From: BJGV01 sp965205785
GTDB lineage: Bacteria; Pseudomonadota; Gammaproteobacteria; Burkholderiales; Nitrosomonadaceae
NCBI GenBank assembly: GCA_965205785.1
Contig: OZ242188.1
Span: 496,001-560,000, forward strand
Reading direction: 5' to 3'
Length of the DNA: 64,000 bases
In this document: positions 55,337 to 64,000 of the stretch, in pieces
Layout: each line of letters begins with the position of its first letter
Position numbering within the stretch: the first letter of the stretch is position 1
Program-made: the position numbers and the translations under genes
The notes under the pieces: model-generated
The model's input: the letters and a program-made list of their open reading frames with translations, nothing else
The model's database searches: none
What the model was told of the DNA's origin: nothing

Positions 55337-56869
55337 ATGAAAGATCATTTGATAATTTTTGATACAACCTTGCGTGATGGTGAGCAAAGTCCTGGCGCAT
55401 CTATGACTCAGGAAGAGAAGGTTCGTATTGCACGACAACTAGAGCGTATGAAAGTTGATATCATTGAGGCCGGATTTCCTGCAGCCTCCAATGGTGATTT
55501 TAAAGCAGTAAAAGCAGTAGCTGATACTATTAAAGACAGCACTGTATGTGGGCTTTCCCGTGCCACTAAAGATGATATTGACCGTGCAGGCCAAGCTCTA
55601 AAAGACGCAAACTCAGCACGTATTCATACTTTTATTGCCACTTCACCAGTTCATATGGAGAAAAAACTACGTATGTCTCCTGATCAGGTACTTGAGCAAG
55701 CCGTTAAAGCTGTCAAATGGGCCCGCCAATATACTGATAATGTAGAGTTCTCTCCTGAAGATGCAGGACGCTCAAATATTGATTTTCTTTGTCGTGTATT
55801 AGAAGCAGTTATTAAGGCGGGAGCAACCACCCTTAATATTCCTGATACTGTTGGTTACACAATGCCAGAACAATTTGGTAGGCTCATGCAAACTCTGCAT
55901 AAACGCATACCCAATTCTGACAAAGCAATATTTTCTGTACACTGCCATAATGATTTAGGCTTGGCAGTCGCTAACTCTTTATCAGCTGTAATGAACGGCG
56001 CACGACAAGTTGAATGTACTATTAATGGTTTAGGAGAGCGTGCAGGCAACGCATCTCTCGAGGAAGTCGTGATGGCAGTTCGTACTCGCCAGGATATTTT
56101 TCCTTGCGAAACACGTATAGATGCTACTCACATCGTGCCAGCAAGTAAACTCGTTTCAGGTATTACCGGCTTTCCAGTCCAACCTAATAAAGCTATTGTT
56201 GGAGCGAATGCATTTGCACATGAGGCTGGAATTCATCAAGATGGTGTACTGAAACATCGTGCAACATACGAAATTATGCGTGCTGAAGATGTTGGCTGGG
56301 GAGCCAATAAATTATCGCTCGGGAAACATTCTGGACGTAATGCATTCCGCAGCCGTTTGGCAGAACTTGGTATCGAATTGGAGTCGGAAGAAATACTCAA
56401 TACCACATTTGTCCGTTTCAAAGAACTAGCTGATAAGAAACATGATATTTTTGATGAAGATTTACATGCGCTAGTTTCGGATGAGACTATGAATCTACAG
56501 GAGCATTACAAGCTTCTATCTATGACCGCACACAGTGAGACCGGTGAAACACCATACGCAAAGCTGGTAATTGCTGAGGGGGGTAAAGAATTGCAAGCAG
56601 AATCGGATGGTAGCGGGCCGGTAGATGCCACTTTCCGTGCGATTGAGAAGATTCTTTCCAGTGGCGCTGAACTACAATTATATTCAGTAAATAATATTAC
56701 TAGTGGCACTGACTCACAAGGTGAAGTAACTGTACGATTACAAAAATCAGGGCGCATCGTCAATGGCAACGGATCGGATACTGATATAGTAGTAGCCTCT
56801 GCAAAAGCTTATCTCAGTGCACTTAATAAACTACATAATAAGTTGGAAAGAGCGCATCCTCAGGTATAG
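55337..56869 (+). CDS. leuA: 2-isopropylmalate synthase
   Basis: This 510-residue enzyme condenses ketoisovalerate and acetyl-CoA, the first step of leucine synthesis. Conserved are IIFDTTLRDGEQSPGASM (metal Asp and catalytic Arg), VEFSPEDAGRSN, TLNIPDTVGYTMPEQFG, FSVHCHNDLGLAVANSL (HxH motif), ECTINGLGERAGNASLEE and GIHQDGVLKHRATYEIM. The C-terminal part (from about 390) is the leucine-binding LeuA dimer domain. AGAAAGA precedes the ATG. Length is typical of the long, feedback-regulated form. Confidence 0.96.
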   Translation: MKDHLIIFDTTLRDGEQSPGASMTQEEKVRIARQLERMKVDIIEAGFPAASNGDFKAVKAVADTIKDSTVCGLSRATKDDIDRAGQALKDANSARIHTFIATSPVHMEKKLRMSPDQVLEQAVKAVKWARQYTDNVEFSPEDAGRSNIDFLCRVLEAVIKAGATTLNIPDTVGYTMPEQFGRLMQTLHKRIPNSDKAIFSVHCHNDLGLAVANSLSAVMNGARQVECTINGLGERAGNASLEEVVMAVRTRQDIFPCETRIDATHIVPASKLVSGITGFPVQPNKAIVGANAFAHEAGIHQDGVLKHRATYEIMRAEDVGWGANKLSLGKHSGRNAFRSRLAELGIELESEEILNTTFVRFKELADKKHDIFDEDLHALVSDETMNLQEHYKLLSMTAHSETGETPYAKLVIAEGGKELQAESDGSGPVDATFRAIEKILSSGAELQLYSVNNITSGTDSQGEVTVRLQKSGRIVNGNGSDTDIVVASAKAYLSALNKLHNKLERAHPQV

Positions 56870-56948
56870 AAAAACTCTTAGTGATGCTTCTTGCGCGATA
56901 AGATAATAGGATGGCCGCTTACTCTATTTATGTAGTAATTGTTGTTGC

Positions 56949-57545
56949 TTATGATGAATAAGCCCAGTTACTATGCCAGGCATTTTTTACTAAATTAGGA
57001 TAAGCCGCCTTCCCTAAGCTCCCATTGTATCGCCCAAGCGCACGAAAGTAGTTTCCCTTCTCAATGTCTAGGTAATGCCGCAGGATGGTACAGCCGTAAC
57101 GTAGATTTATTCGCAGATGGAATAGATTATGGTTAGGATCGCCAATTAATTTGCGCCAAAACGGCATAACCTGCATATAGCCATATGCTCCTGCTTTTGA
57201 TACAGCATACTTCTTGAACCCACTCTCAACTTGAATAATGCCCAATATCAATTGCGGATCCAAACCAGCACGTTTGGCTTCAAAATATACCGTCATTAAA
57301 AAATTATTGCGCTCTTCAGTATCAGACATTCGTTTCTTAAGCCTTTTAGACATAGCAGCTAACCATGCAGCTCCACGTTTCTTAGATTCAAATACTGAAA
57401 TAAACTTCTGGTATGAAACAGCTTTATCGCTAACTTTAATATGCAACCCCGCCTTAACACTAGCAGATAGCGGCTCATACATTTGGGCTCCAGCTTGGGC
57501 AAAAGCGGGAAAAACCAATAACAATACTCCAGCTATTCTCAGCAT
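56949..57545 (-). CDS. Lytic murein transglycosylase (SLT domain)
   Basis: This 198-residue secreted protein has a signal peptide (LRIAGVLLLVFPAFAQA) and a C-terminal SLT domain. The catalytic Glu is in LILGIIQVESGFKKYAVS, followed by AYGYMQVMPFW and LRYGCTILRHYLD. The last conserved block is RALGRYNGSLGKAAYPNLV. It cleaves peptidoglycan glycan strands. The ATG at 57545 overlaps the proS stop by 7 bases, so the gene is translated from the proS mRNA. It converges on leuA. Confidence 0.9.
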   Translation of the reverse strand: MLRIAGVLLLVFPAFAQAGAQMYEPLSASVKAGLHIKVSDKAVSYQKFISVFESKKRGAAWLAAMSKRLKKRMSDTEERNNFLMTVYFEAKRAGLDPQLILGIIQVESGFKKYAVSKAGAYGYMQVMPFWRKLIGDPNHNLFHLRINLRYGCTILRHYLDIEKGNYFRALGRYNGSLGKAAYPNLVKNAWHSNWAYSS

Positions 57546-59248
57546 AATATTGATTCTATAAAATCAACAACCCTTTGTAAGGGTATAATTTTATGTTCAC
57601 CATCACACCTACCTTGGTATTCAATATTTCCCTCTTTCAAACTACGCTCTCCAATAACAATACGATGGGGAATTCCAATTAATTCCATGTCAGCAAACAT
57701 TACACCTGGACGCTCATTACGATCATCAAGTAACACTTCAATGCCAACAACAGAGAGTTGTTCATATAGTTTTTCCGCTTCAATTTTTACAAGTTTACTC
57801 TTGTTCATTCCGATGGGTACAATTACTACATGGAAAGGAGCCATTTCAAGTGGAAAGACAATACCATGCTTATCATGACCTTGTTCAATAGCTGCTGCTA
57901 CGATACGTGATACGCCAATACCGTAACACCCCATTTCCATAGGTATGGATTTGCCAGATTCCTCTAAATAGCAAGCTTTCATTTCCTTGGAATATTCAGT
58001 ATGTAATTTGAAAATATGCCCAACCTCAATGCCTCTGCAGATTTCAAGTTTACCTTTTCCATCGGGAGACAAGTCACCTGACACTACATTGCGAATATCA
58101 AATACATGGTCAGGTTCTTTCATATCACGACCAAAATTAACGTCAGTGTAATGATAGCCTTGCTCATTCGAACCACAAATAAAATTGCTCATTTCCATGA
58201 CCGATACATCTGAAATAATGGTTAATTCAGGACCAATTGGACCTATATATCCTGTACAGCAATTTATTTTGTTAAAAACTTCCTCATCACTTGCTAGTCG
58301 AAAATCACTCAGTAATGGAATTTTTTTAACTTTTAATTCGTTTAATTGATGGTCACCACGTAATAACAATAAAACCATTTTATTATTTACCATCACCGCT
58401 AAAGTTTTTACAATCTTCTGAATTGGTACATTCATGAATTTTGCTACTTCTTCACAAGTCTTTTTATTAGATGTTGCAATCTTTTGTATGGGACTAATAG
58501 CTCCTTCACGCAATTTATTATCCGGTTGTAACGCCTTAGCAAATTCGATGTTAGCTGCATAAGTTGAATTTGGACAAAAAACAATGCTATCTTCACCAGA
58601 ATCAGCCAATACGTGAAATTCATGTGAATCACTTCCGCCTATTGCTCCTGAATCCGCTTCTACAACACGAAAGTTCAATCCTAATCGGCTAAATATTCTA
58701 GTATAGGTATCATGCATAGCCCTATATGCTTTCTCTAAGCCATCATTATCAACATGAAATGAGTATGCATCTTTCATTACAAATTCACGTGCTCGCATCA
58801 CCCCAAAACGGGGACGGATCTCATCACGAAATTTGGTTTGAATCTGATATAGAGTAATTGGCAACTGACGATAGCTTTTTATTTCTCTACGCACAATGTC
58901 TGTAATTACTTCTTCATGCGTAGGTCCAAAACAAAAATCACGTTGATACCGATCTTTAATTCGCAACATCAATGGCCCAAACTTATCCCAACGTGCTGTT
59001 TCTTTCCATAGTTCTGCTGGTTGTACCACGGGCATAAGCAGCTCTATTGCACCACTCCCGTCCATTTCCTCCCGAATAATACGTTCAACTTTTCGCAAGA
59101 CTCTCAAACCCAACGGCATCCAAGTATATAACCCACTACCAAGTCTCTTAATGAGGCCGGCACGCATCATTAACCTATGACTCACTAATTCTGCTTCAGC
59201 AGGAGCCTCTTTATAGGTAGAAATAAAAAATTGTGATACGCGCATCAC
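57539..59248 (-). CDS. proS: Prolyl-tRNA synthetase (bacterial type with editing domain)
   Basis: This 569-residue class II synthetase charges tRNA-Pro. Class II motifs are GSGLYTWMPLGLRVLRKVER (motif 1), RDFCFGPTHEEVITDI and TLYQIQTKFRDEIRPRFGVM (motif 2), and MEMGCYGIGVSRIVAAAIEQ (motif 3). A YbaK-like editing insertion lies between (about 225-380). The anticodon-binding domain is C-terminal (VLLDDRNERPGVMFADMELI). Length is typical of the bacterial form. Its substrate tRNA-Pro(UGG) is encoded at 46.4 kb. Confidence 0.96.
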   Translation of the reverse strand: MMRVSQFFISTYKEAPAEAELVSHRLMMRAGLIKRLGSGLYTWMPLGLRVLRKVERIIREEMDGSGAIELLMPVVQPAELWKETARWDKFGPLMLRIKDRYQRDFCFGPTHEEVITDIVRREIKSYRQLPITLYQIQTKFRDEIRPRFGVMRAREFVMKDAYSFHVDNDGLEKAYRAMHDTYTRIFSRLGLNFRVVEADSGAIGGSDSHEFHVLADSGEDSIVFCPNSTYAANIEFAKALQPDNKLREGAISPIQKIATSNKKTCEEVAKFMNVPIQKIVKTLAVMVNNKMVLLLLRGDHQLNELKVKKIPLLSDFRLASDEEVFNKINCCTGYIGPIGPELTIISDVSVMEMSNFICGSNEQGYHYTDVNFGRDMKEPDHVFDIRNVVSGDLSPDGKGKLEICRGIEVGHIFKLHTEYSKEMKACYLEESGKSIPMEMGCYGIGVSRIVAAAIEQGHDKHGIVFPLEMAPFHVVIVPIGMNKSKLVKIEAEKLYEQLSVVGIEVLLDDRNERPGVMFADMELIGIPHRIVIGERSLKEGNIEYQGRCDGEHKIIPLQRVVDFIESILC

Positions 59249-59613
59249 TTAGCTCCATCAGAACAGTTAAATCAAAGTAATTCTACCTTGAAAAGATTCA
59301 ATATGTATTATTTACCCACAACTCTCATACCTGTTTACTTAGATAAGAAAGCTTATTATCACACTTTAAACATAATGCGCCTTAATAATTAACTTTAATG
59401 GGAGAAACTTCCATGATGAGAATGACAACAACATAGAAAATACATTTCAACATTAAATTGGAAATCAAATATCAAGGTCACTAAAAGACATAGATCTAAA
59501 TATAATAAATTAAACTAAAGATATTTATTAATTTAACGATTACTTTCATTCTAGTATAAAATATGAAAAAATCCGTATCAATCTTATCGAAACGGATCAC
59601 ACGGGTGAATCAT
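59249..59613. other. Divergent intergenic region proS / rppH
   Basis: About 365 bp of AT-rich sequence. I see no gene. A weak inverted repeat TAAATTAA/TTAATTTA (59506-59513, 59528-59535) lies in very AT-rich DNA, and a TATAAA -10-like hexamer sits just before 59563. Both promoters must be here. Confidence 0.45.
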
Positions 59614-60183
59614 ATGATCGACCGTAATGGATATCGCTCTAATGTTGGTATTATTCTTTTGAATAAAAAGAATGAGGTCTTCTGGGGAAAACGTATTAAA
59701 CAAAACTCCTGGCAGTTTCCTCAAGGTGGAATCAATCCTGGTGAAAGTCCGAAACAAGCCATGTACAGAGAGCTAACAGAGGAAATAGGCCTTCATCCCT
59801 GCCATGTAGAGATCGTTGGGCGCACACGTGACTGGTTACGTTATGAAGTGCCGGATCAGTGGATAAAGCGTGAATGGCGAGGAAATTATAAAGGTCAAAA
59901 ACAAATTTGGTACTTGTTACGCTTGGTAGGACGTGACTCTGACGTGTCATTACGTGCAAATGTTCGCCCAGAGTTTGATGCTTGGCGTTGGAACCAGTAC
60001 TGGATTGAACTCGAATCAGTGGTCGAATTCAAACGTCAAGTCTACTACCAAGCTCTTACTGAGTTAGCACGATTACTTAATTGTGAATCACATGAAATTA
60101 ATAATTACGGAAAATATAATCGTGTTTATGTACAAAAAATGAATTTAGACACAGCCATACCTGCTAATAATAGAACTAAATAG
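59614..60183 (+). CDS. rppH: RNA pyrophosphohydrolase
   Basis: This 189-residue Nudix hydrolase removes pyrophosphate from mRNA 5' ends and triggers RNase E decay. Start at 59614 gives MIDRNGYRSNVGIILLN, the usual beginning, with GGGTG before it; an upstream start at 59563 would add 17 unconserved residues. The Nudix box is GGINPGESPKQAMYRELTEE followed by IGL. Conserved FWGKR, QNSWQFPQGG and PEFDAWRWNQYW complete the family pattern. Confidence 0.95.
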   Translation: MIDRNGYRSNVGIILLNKKNEVFWGKRIKQNSWQFPQGGINPGESPKQAMYRELTEEIGLHPCHVEIVGRTRDWLRYEVPDQWIKREWRGNYKGQKQIWYLLRLVGRDSDVSLRANVRPEFDAWRWNQYWIELESVVEFKRQVYYQALTELARLLNCESHEINNYGKYNRVYVQKMNLDTAIPANNRTK

Positions 60184-60189
60184 TTCTAT
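60170..60189 (+). terminator. Hairpin at the end of rppH
   Basis: ATAGAACTA and TAGTTCTAT are perfect 9-bp inverted arms with a 2-nt loop, spanning the rppH stop codon. No T run follows. It could be a weak terminator or a stabilising 3' hairpin. Confidence 0.4.
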
Positions 60190-60468
60190 CTGAAAACAAG
60201 ATACTATATATGCCGATACATAATAAATATTTGGCATTGTAAACGTATAACGTCTGGCAAGACCTACACCCTCTCCTAATTAGCTAATTATAATAATCAC
60301 TAGCAATACTTTCTAGGCTCAAATTACGTATGGCAGATATTAAAAAGACTTGTTTAAAAGACTAAATTCATAGTATTAGCTCTATGCTTTCCTAATTTTA
60401 GTAATATAGATTTACTCCAGAAAATCGAGTAAAGTGAACTCTCGAATAATTAAAACAAGGAGACTCCC

Positions 60469-60714
60469 ATGACTGCTAAAGGACAACTCTTACAAGATCC
60501 GTTTTTAAATACCTTACGGAAAGAACATATTCCAGTATCAATTTATTTGGTAAATGGTATTAAACTGCAGGGACATATTGATTCATTTGACCAATATGTA
60601 GTACTCCTAAAAAATACAGTTACACAAATGGTATATAAACACGCCATTTCTACCGTTGTCCCCACTAAAGCCTTCTCTACTTCGTTTGAGGCACCAGTTG
60701 CACCAGATGCTTGA
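60469..60714 (+). CDS. hfq: RNA-binding protein Hfq
   Basis: This 81-residue Sm-like hexameric chaperone serves small RNAs. Sm1 is HIPVSIYLVNGIKLQGHIDS (with the Gln8 region GQLLQDPFLNTLRKE before it) and Sm2 is QMVYKHAISTVVP with the KH pair. Length is in the normal range, with a short C-terminus (FEAPVAPDA). AAGGAGA precedes the ATG. hflX overlaps its end by 8 bases. Confidence 0.97.
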   Translation: MTAKGQLLQDPFLNTLRKEHIPVSIYLVNGIKLQGHIDSFDQYVVLLKNTVTQMVYKHAISTVVPTKAFSTSFEAPVAPDA

Positions 60715-61897
60715 TAATTCTACTAACAACACCAGCACTAAAAGTAACTTAAATACCGCTATACTGGTTAGTTTAAATTTTGGTAATAATAGTCGCTCAG
60801 AAGATTTAGAAGAATTACGGCAACTAGCTGTAAGTGATAAACTCACAATTCTTGCAGAGGTTAAGAGCAAGCGCTATAAACCTAGTCCTGCTACCTACGC
60901 AGGCAAAGGAAAATTAGATGAAATTGCACAAATACTGAAACAAACTGGCGCGCAGTTAGTAATATTTAATAGTAACCTCTCCCCTGTTCAACAACGTAAT
61001 CTTGAAAAATACCTAGAATGTCGTGTAATAGACCGTACCAGTCTAATTTTAGATATATTTGCTCAACGTGCTAAAAGTCACGAAGGGAAACTTCAAGTGG
61101 AACTTGCCCAACTCCAGTATCTTGCTACTCGCTTAGTGCGTGGCTGGACTCACTTGGAGCGACAGAAGGGTGGTATAGGCCTACGTGGCCCTGGAGAAAC
61201 TCAACTTGAAACAGATCGGAGATTACTTGGTAAAAGGGTTAAATTACTTAAGGAAAAGCTTACAAAGCTCCAATCCCGAAGAAATGTTCAAAGACGTACG
61301 AGGAAACGCGCGCAAGTTATGTCCGTTTCCATTATTGGTTATACAAATGCAGGCAAATCTACCTTGTTTAATTGCCTCACTCGTGCACGAGCCTATACTG
61401 CCAACAAACTTTTTGCAACACTAGATGCAACCACTCGTAAATTTTTTATTCCAGAACATGGTCCGCTTGTTATTTCGGACACTGTGGGCTTCATCCGCGA
61501 ATTACCACATACTCTGGTTGCCTCATTCAGAGCAACGTTAGAAGAAACTGTACAGTCAGATATACTATTACATGTGGTAGATGCAAGTAGCCCTAATCGA
61601 GTGGAACAAATCGAAGAAGTGAATAAAGTACTGCAAGAAATCGGTGCTGATACAATTCCACAGATTCTAGTATTAAACAAAATTGATTTAGCAAGCTTAT
61701 CATTAGGAACGTCTGGGTGTCGACGTAACGAGTATGGTAGAATAGTACAAATACGTTTAAGTGCAAAAACCGGTGAGGGGCTCGATTTTATTAGGATGGC
61801 GCTAGCCGAAACTGTTAAACATCGTACTTCACAATGGTGTAAAATGTTGCCGAAAATTGAAGCTATAGATGATAAGCGTACTATAGTTAATTATTAA
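60707..61897 (+). CDS. hflX: GTPase HflX
   Basis: This 396-residue ribosome-associated GTPase splits stalled ribosomes. The N-terminal nucleotide-binding domain has YAGKGKLDEIAQILK. The middle contains GGIGLRGPGETQLETDRRLL and a coiled coil. The G domain has SIIGYTNAGKSTLFN (G1), DATTRKFFI (G2), ISDTVGFIRELPH (G3) and VLNKIDLA (G4). Start at 60707 overlaps the hfq stop; a start at 60656 inside hfq lies in another hfq frame and is less likely. Same order as E. coli hfq-hflX-hflK-hflC. Confidence 0.95.
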   Translation: MLDNSTNNTSTKSNLNTAILVSLNFGNNSRSEDLEELRQLAVSDKLTILAEVKSKRYKPSPATYAGKGKLDEIAQILKQTGAQLVIFNSNLSPVQQRNLEKYLECRVIDRTSLILDIFAQRAKSHEGKLQVELAQLQYLATRLVRGWTHLERQKGGIGLRGPGETQLETDRRLLGKRVKLLKEKLTKLQSRRNVQRRTRKRAQVMSVSIIGYTNAGKSTLFNCLTRARAYTANKLFATLDATTRKFFIPEHGPLVISDTVGFIRELPHTLVASFRATLEETVQSDILLHVVDASSPNRVEQIEEVNKVLQEIGADTIPQILVLNKIDLASLSLGTSGCRRNEYGRIVQIRLSAKTGEGLDFIRMALAETVKHRTSQWCKMLPKIEAIDDKRTIVNY

Positions 61898-62000
61898 GTT
61901 AGCGAACTATAATATTCACATAAGGGCTAAACTCCAAGGGAACTTACTAGACTATCTATTCGTCGAAGTAAATAAATTTAATAACTGGATAAATATCATT

Positions 62001-63227
62001 ATGGGATTAAACGACCCGCAGTGGGGGCGAAAAAAAGGCGGATCTGGTCCACCTGATTTGGACGAAATGTTACGTAACGTTAATAAAAAGCTTAACGAGC
62101 TTTTTGGCGGGCGTAAGCGTCCTAGTAGTAATAATTCTGGAGATGGAGATGATGGAGGAGATGGGGGCGGCAACTTTAAACGGTTTGGCGGTGGTTTAAG
62201 TATTGGTGTGCTCCTTGGGCTTCTCTTATTGTTATGGATAGCAAGTGGTTTCTACATTGTTAATGAAGGTCATCGTGGAGTAGTTCTACGTTTTGGACAG
62301 TATACTGAAACAACTCAAGCAGGATTAAGTTGGCACTTACCTTATCCGGCTGAAACTGTTGAAATCGTTAATGTCAGTCAAGTAAGAACAGTTGAAATCG
62401 GTTATCGTAAAAACGTGGCAAGCAAGGTACTGAAAGAGTCATTGATGTTAACTGATGATGAGAACATTATTGATATTCAGTTTGCTGTGCAATATATACT
62501 TAAAAATCCTGAAGAATACCTGTTTAATAACCGTGATCCTGATGAAGCAGTACTACAAGCTGCAGAGTCATCTATTCGTGAAGTTATTGGAAAAAGTAGT
62601 ATGGACTATGTTCTATACGAAGGACGGGAAGATGTAGCAGCAAAAGCAACTGTACTGATGCAAGCACTTCTTGACCATTACAAAATTGGGATTGCTATCA
62701 GCAAAGTTACCATGCAGAATGCACAACCGCCTGAACAAGTTCAAGCAGCATTTGATGATGCAGTTAAAGCAGGTCAAGATAGAGAACGGCAGAAAAATGA
62801 AGGGCAAGCCTATGCTAACGATGTTATCCCTAAAGCTAAAGGTAATGCTGCTCGCCTGATGGAAGAATCTGAGGGATATAAACAGCGAGTGATAGAAAGC
62901 TCTACAGGTGATGCTAGCCGCTTCAAACAAATATTGATTGAATATAATAAGGCGCCTGGCGTAACCCGTGATCGCCTTTACCTTGATATGATGCAAGAAA
63001 TACTTACAAGTACCAATAAAATACTAGTAGATTCAAGAAATAGTAATAACTTACTTTACTTACCATTAGACAAACTAATAGAGAAAAATACTCCTCTTCC
63101 TGCAACAACACCAAGTCCAGCACCAGTAGCACCTCCACAAGTACTGCTGCCTGAGCCTGTAAATAGTGCTGCTCGTACACAGCGTTCACGTGAAGCATTC
63201 CGAATTCGCGAACGGGAGTCCAGATAA
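62001..63227 (+). CDS. hflK: Membrane protease regulator HflK
   Basis: This 408-residue SPFH/band 7 protein forms the HflKC cage around FtsH. The N-terminus is Gly- and Asn-rich (GDGDDGGDGGGN). One helix follows (LSIGVLLGLLLLLWIASGFY), then the SPFH domain (NEGHRGVVLRFGQYTE, LPYPAETVEIVNVSQV), and a long helix (KAGQDRERQKNEGQAYANDV, then AARLMEESEGYKQRV). The C-terminus is Pro-rich, with a longer Ala-Pro tail (PATTPSPAPVAPP) than in E. coli. hflC begins directly after the stop. Confidence 0.95.
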   Translation: MGLNDPQWGRKKGGSGPPDLDEMLRNVNKKLNELFGGRKRPSSNNSGDGDDGGDGGGNFKRFGGGLSIGVLLGLLLLLWIASGFYIVNEGHRGVVLRFGQYTETTQAGLSWHLPYPAETVEIVNVSQVRTVEIGYRKNVASKVLKESLMLTDDENIIDIQFAVQYILKNPEEYLFNNRDPDEAVLQAAESSIREVIGKSSMDYVLYEGREDVAAKATVLMQALLDHYKIGIAISKVTMQNAQPPEQVQAAFDDAVKAGQDRERQKNEGQAYANDVIPKAKGNAARLMEESEGYKQRVIESSTGDASRFKQILIEYNKAPGVTRDRLYLDMMQEILTSTNKILVDSRNSNNLLYLPLDKLIEKNTPLPATTPSPAPVAPPQVLLPEPVNSAARTQRSREAFRIRERESR

Positions 63228-64000
63228 ATGAAAAGCCAAACATTATTAGGCATCATTGTCGTATTGTTCCTTCTGGTAAGCTCTTCAATATATATTGTCG
63301 ATCAGCGTCAAAGAGCAATCGTCTTTCAACTGGGTGAAGTTGTCTCTGTAAATAAATCGCCAGGATTATATTTTAAGATCCCTATGGTACAAAATGTACG
63401 TTTCTTCGATTCACGTATATTGACCATGGATGCAGAAGAGCCGGACCGATTTATCACGTCCGAAAAAAAGAATGTGCTGGTAGACTTGTTTGTTAAATGG
63501 CGCATCATTGATGTAAAACAATATTACATCAGTGTGCGAGGTGATGAAACTCTAGCCAGAGTTCGCTTGGCTCAGACCGTGAACTCGAGTTTACGTGATG
63601 AATTTGGTAATCGTACAGTACATGAGGTAGTTTCTGGTCAACGTGACAAAATTATGGAGATAATGCGCCAGAAAGCTGATTCAGATGCCCGTAAAATTGG
63701 AGTAGAAGTGGTAGATGTACGCCTAAAACGTGTTGACTTACCACAAGAAGTAAGTGAATCAGTCTACCGAAGAATGGAAGCAGAAAGGAAACGTGTAGCT
63801 AATGAACTACGTTCAACTGGTTTTGCTGAATCTGAAAAAATTCGTTCCAATGCCGACCGTCAACGTGAGGTAATTCTAGCAAAAGCATATCGGGATGCGC
63901 AAAAAACTAAAGGTGAGGGAGATGCGCAGGCCACAAAAATATATGCTGAAGCATTTCAGAAAAACCCAGAATTTTATTCTTTCTATCGCAGTTTAGAAGC
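63228..64000 (+). CDS. hflC: Membrane protease regulator HflC (3' end cut by window)
   Basis: This frame starts at ATG 63228, directly after the hflK stop, and is still open at the right edge (257 codons). It has an N-terminal helix (LLGIIVVLFLLVSSSIYIV), the SPFH domain (DQRQRAIVFQLGEVVSVNKS, FKIPMVQNVRFFDSR, LDVRL-like VVDVRLKRVDLPQEV) and the helical part RMEAERKRVANELRSTG. It pairs with HflK to control FtsH. The visible part is normal; the C-terminus is outside the window. Confidence 0.95.
   Translation, partial: MKSQTLLGIIVVLFLLVSSSIYIVDQRQRAIVFQLGEVVSVNKSPGLYFKIPMVQNVRFFDSRILTMDAEEPDRFITSEKKNVLVDLFVKWRIIDVKQYYISVRGDETLARVRLAQTVNSSLRDEFGNRTVHEVVSGQRDKIMEIMRQKADSDARKIGVEVVDVRLKRVDLPQEVSESVYRRMEAERKRVANELRSTGFAESEKIRSNADRQREVILAKAYRDAQKTKGEGDAQATKIYAEAFQKNPEFYSFYRSLE

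Overview
The window looks like an ordinary chromosomal segment of an AT-rich betaproteobacterium, most like the ammonia-oxidising Nitrosomonas group. That placement is inferred from gene content and order: queA-tgt-yajC-secD-secF, ilvB-ilvH-ilvC-psd-pssA-leuA, hfq-hflX-hflK-hflC, hopanoid genes, a GTP-type PEP carboxykinase and a glycogen operon. It was not tested by database search. I see no prophage, intact insertion sequence, CRISPR array or rRNA operon. The window cuts one gene at each end: a GIY-YIG nuclease on the left and hflC on the right.

Layout. Positions 1-12.6 kb hold single housekeeping genes: a DUF938 methyltransferase, a degenerate GGDEF protein, a CAU tRNA, a ubiquinone hydroxylase, dsbC, mltA, a 33-residue membrane protein, crcB, recN, nadK, hrcA, hemH and a DedA protein. 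From 11.6 to 17.1 kb the minus strand carries queA-tgt-yajC-secD-secF (tRNA queuosine modification and Sec accessory proteins). From 17.2 to 20.1 kb there is a frameshifted outer-membrane barrel gene, a small unknown gene, tRNA-Leu(CAA) and an orphan methyltransferase. From 20.3 to 31.9 kb a minus-strand operon reads mscS-glgB-glgC-glgX-malQ-treY (glycogen and malto-oligosaccharide metabolism). umuD-umuC follow. From 34.3 to 43.9 kb the plus strand carries ispH, hpnH, an mlaC/hpnM-like gene, hpnN, mlaA, shc and hpnG, which links isoprenoid precursor supply, squalene cyclisation, side-chain building and lipid export to the outer membrane. Then come pckG, a tRNA-His/Arg/Pro cluster, dksA, pnp-rpsO, branched-chain amino acid and phosphatidylethanolamine synthesis (50-57 kb), a lytic transglycosylase, proS, rppH and hfq-hflX-hflK-hflC.

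The most unusual observation concerns start codons. In three full-length, well-conserved genes (ispH, glgB, treY) the conserved N-terminus continues upstream of every in-frame ATG, GTG or TTG. It ends where an ATG would be expected, but the codon is ATA (ispH, glgB) or ATC (treY). ispH and glgB have a strong Shine-Dalgarno sequence at normal spacing. glgB and treY sit on stop/start overlaps with the upstream gene. Either this organism initiates these genes at non-AUG codons, or the sequence carries point errors or mutations at exactly these bases.

Other points worth a look are the small membrane protein divergent from mltA, a GGDEF protein that has lost its active site but kept the c-di-GMP inhibitory-site motif, a UmuD with a DNA-binding-like N-terminal extension, a possible leuA leader attenuator, and anti-Shine-Dalgarno-like repeats in front of yajC.
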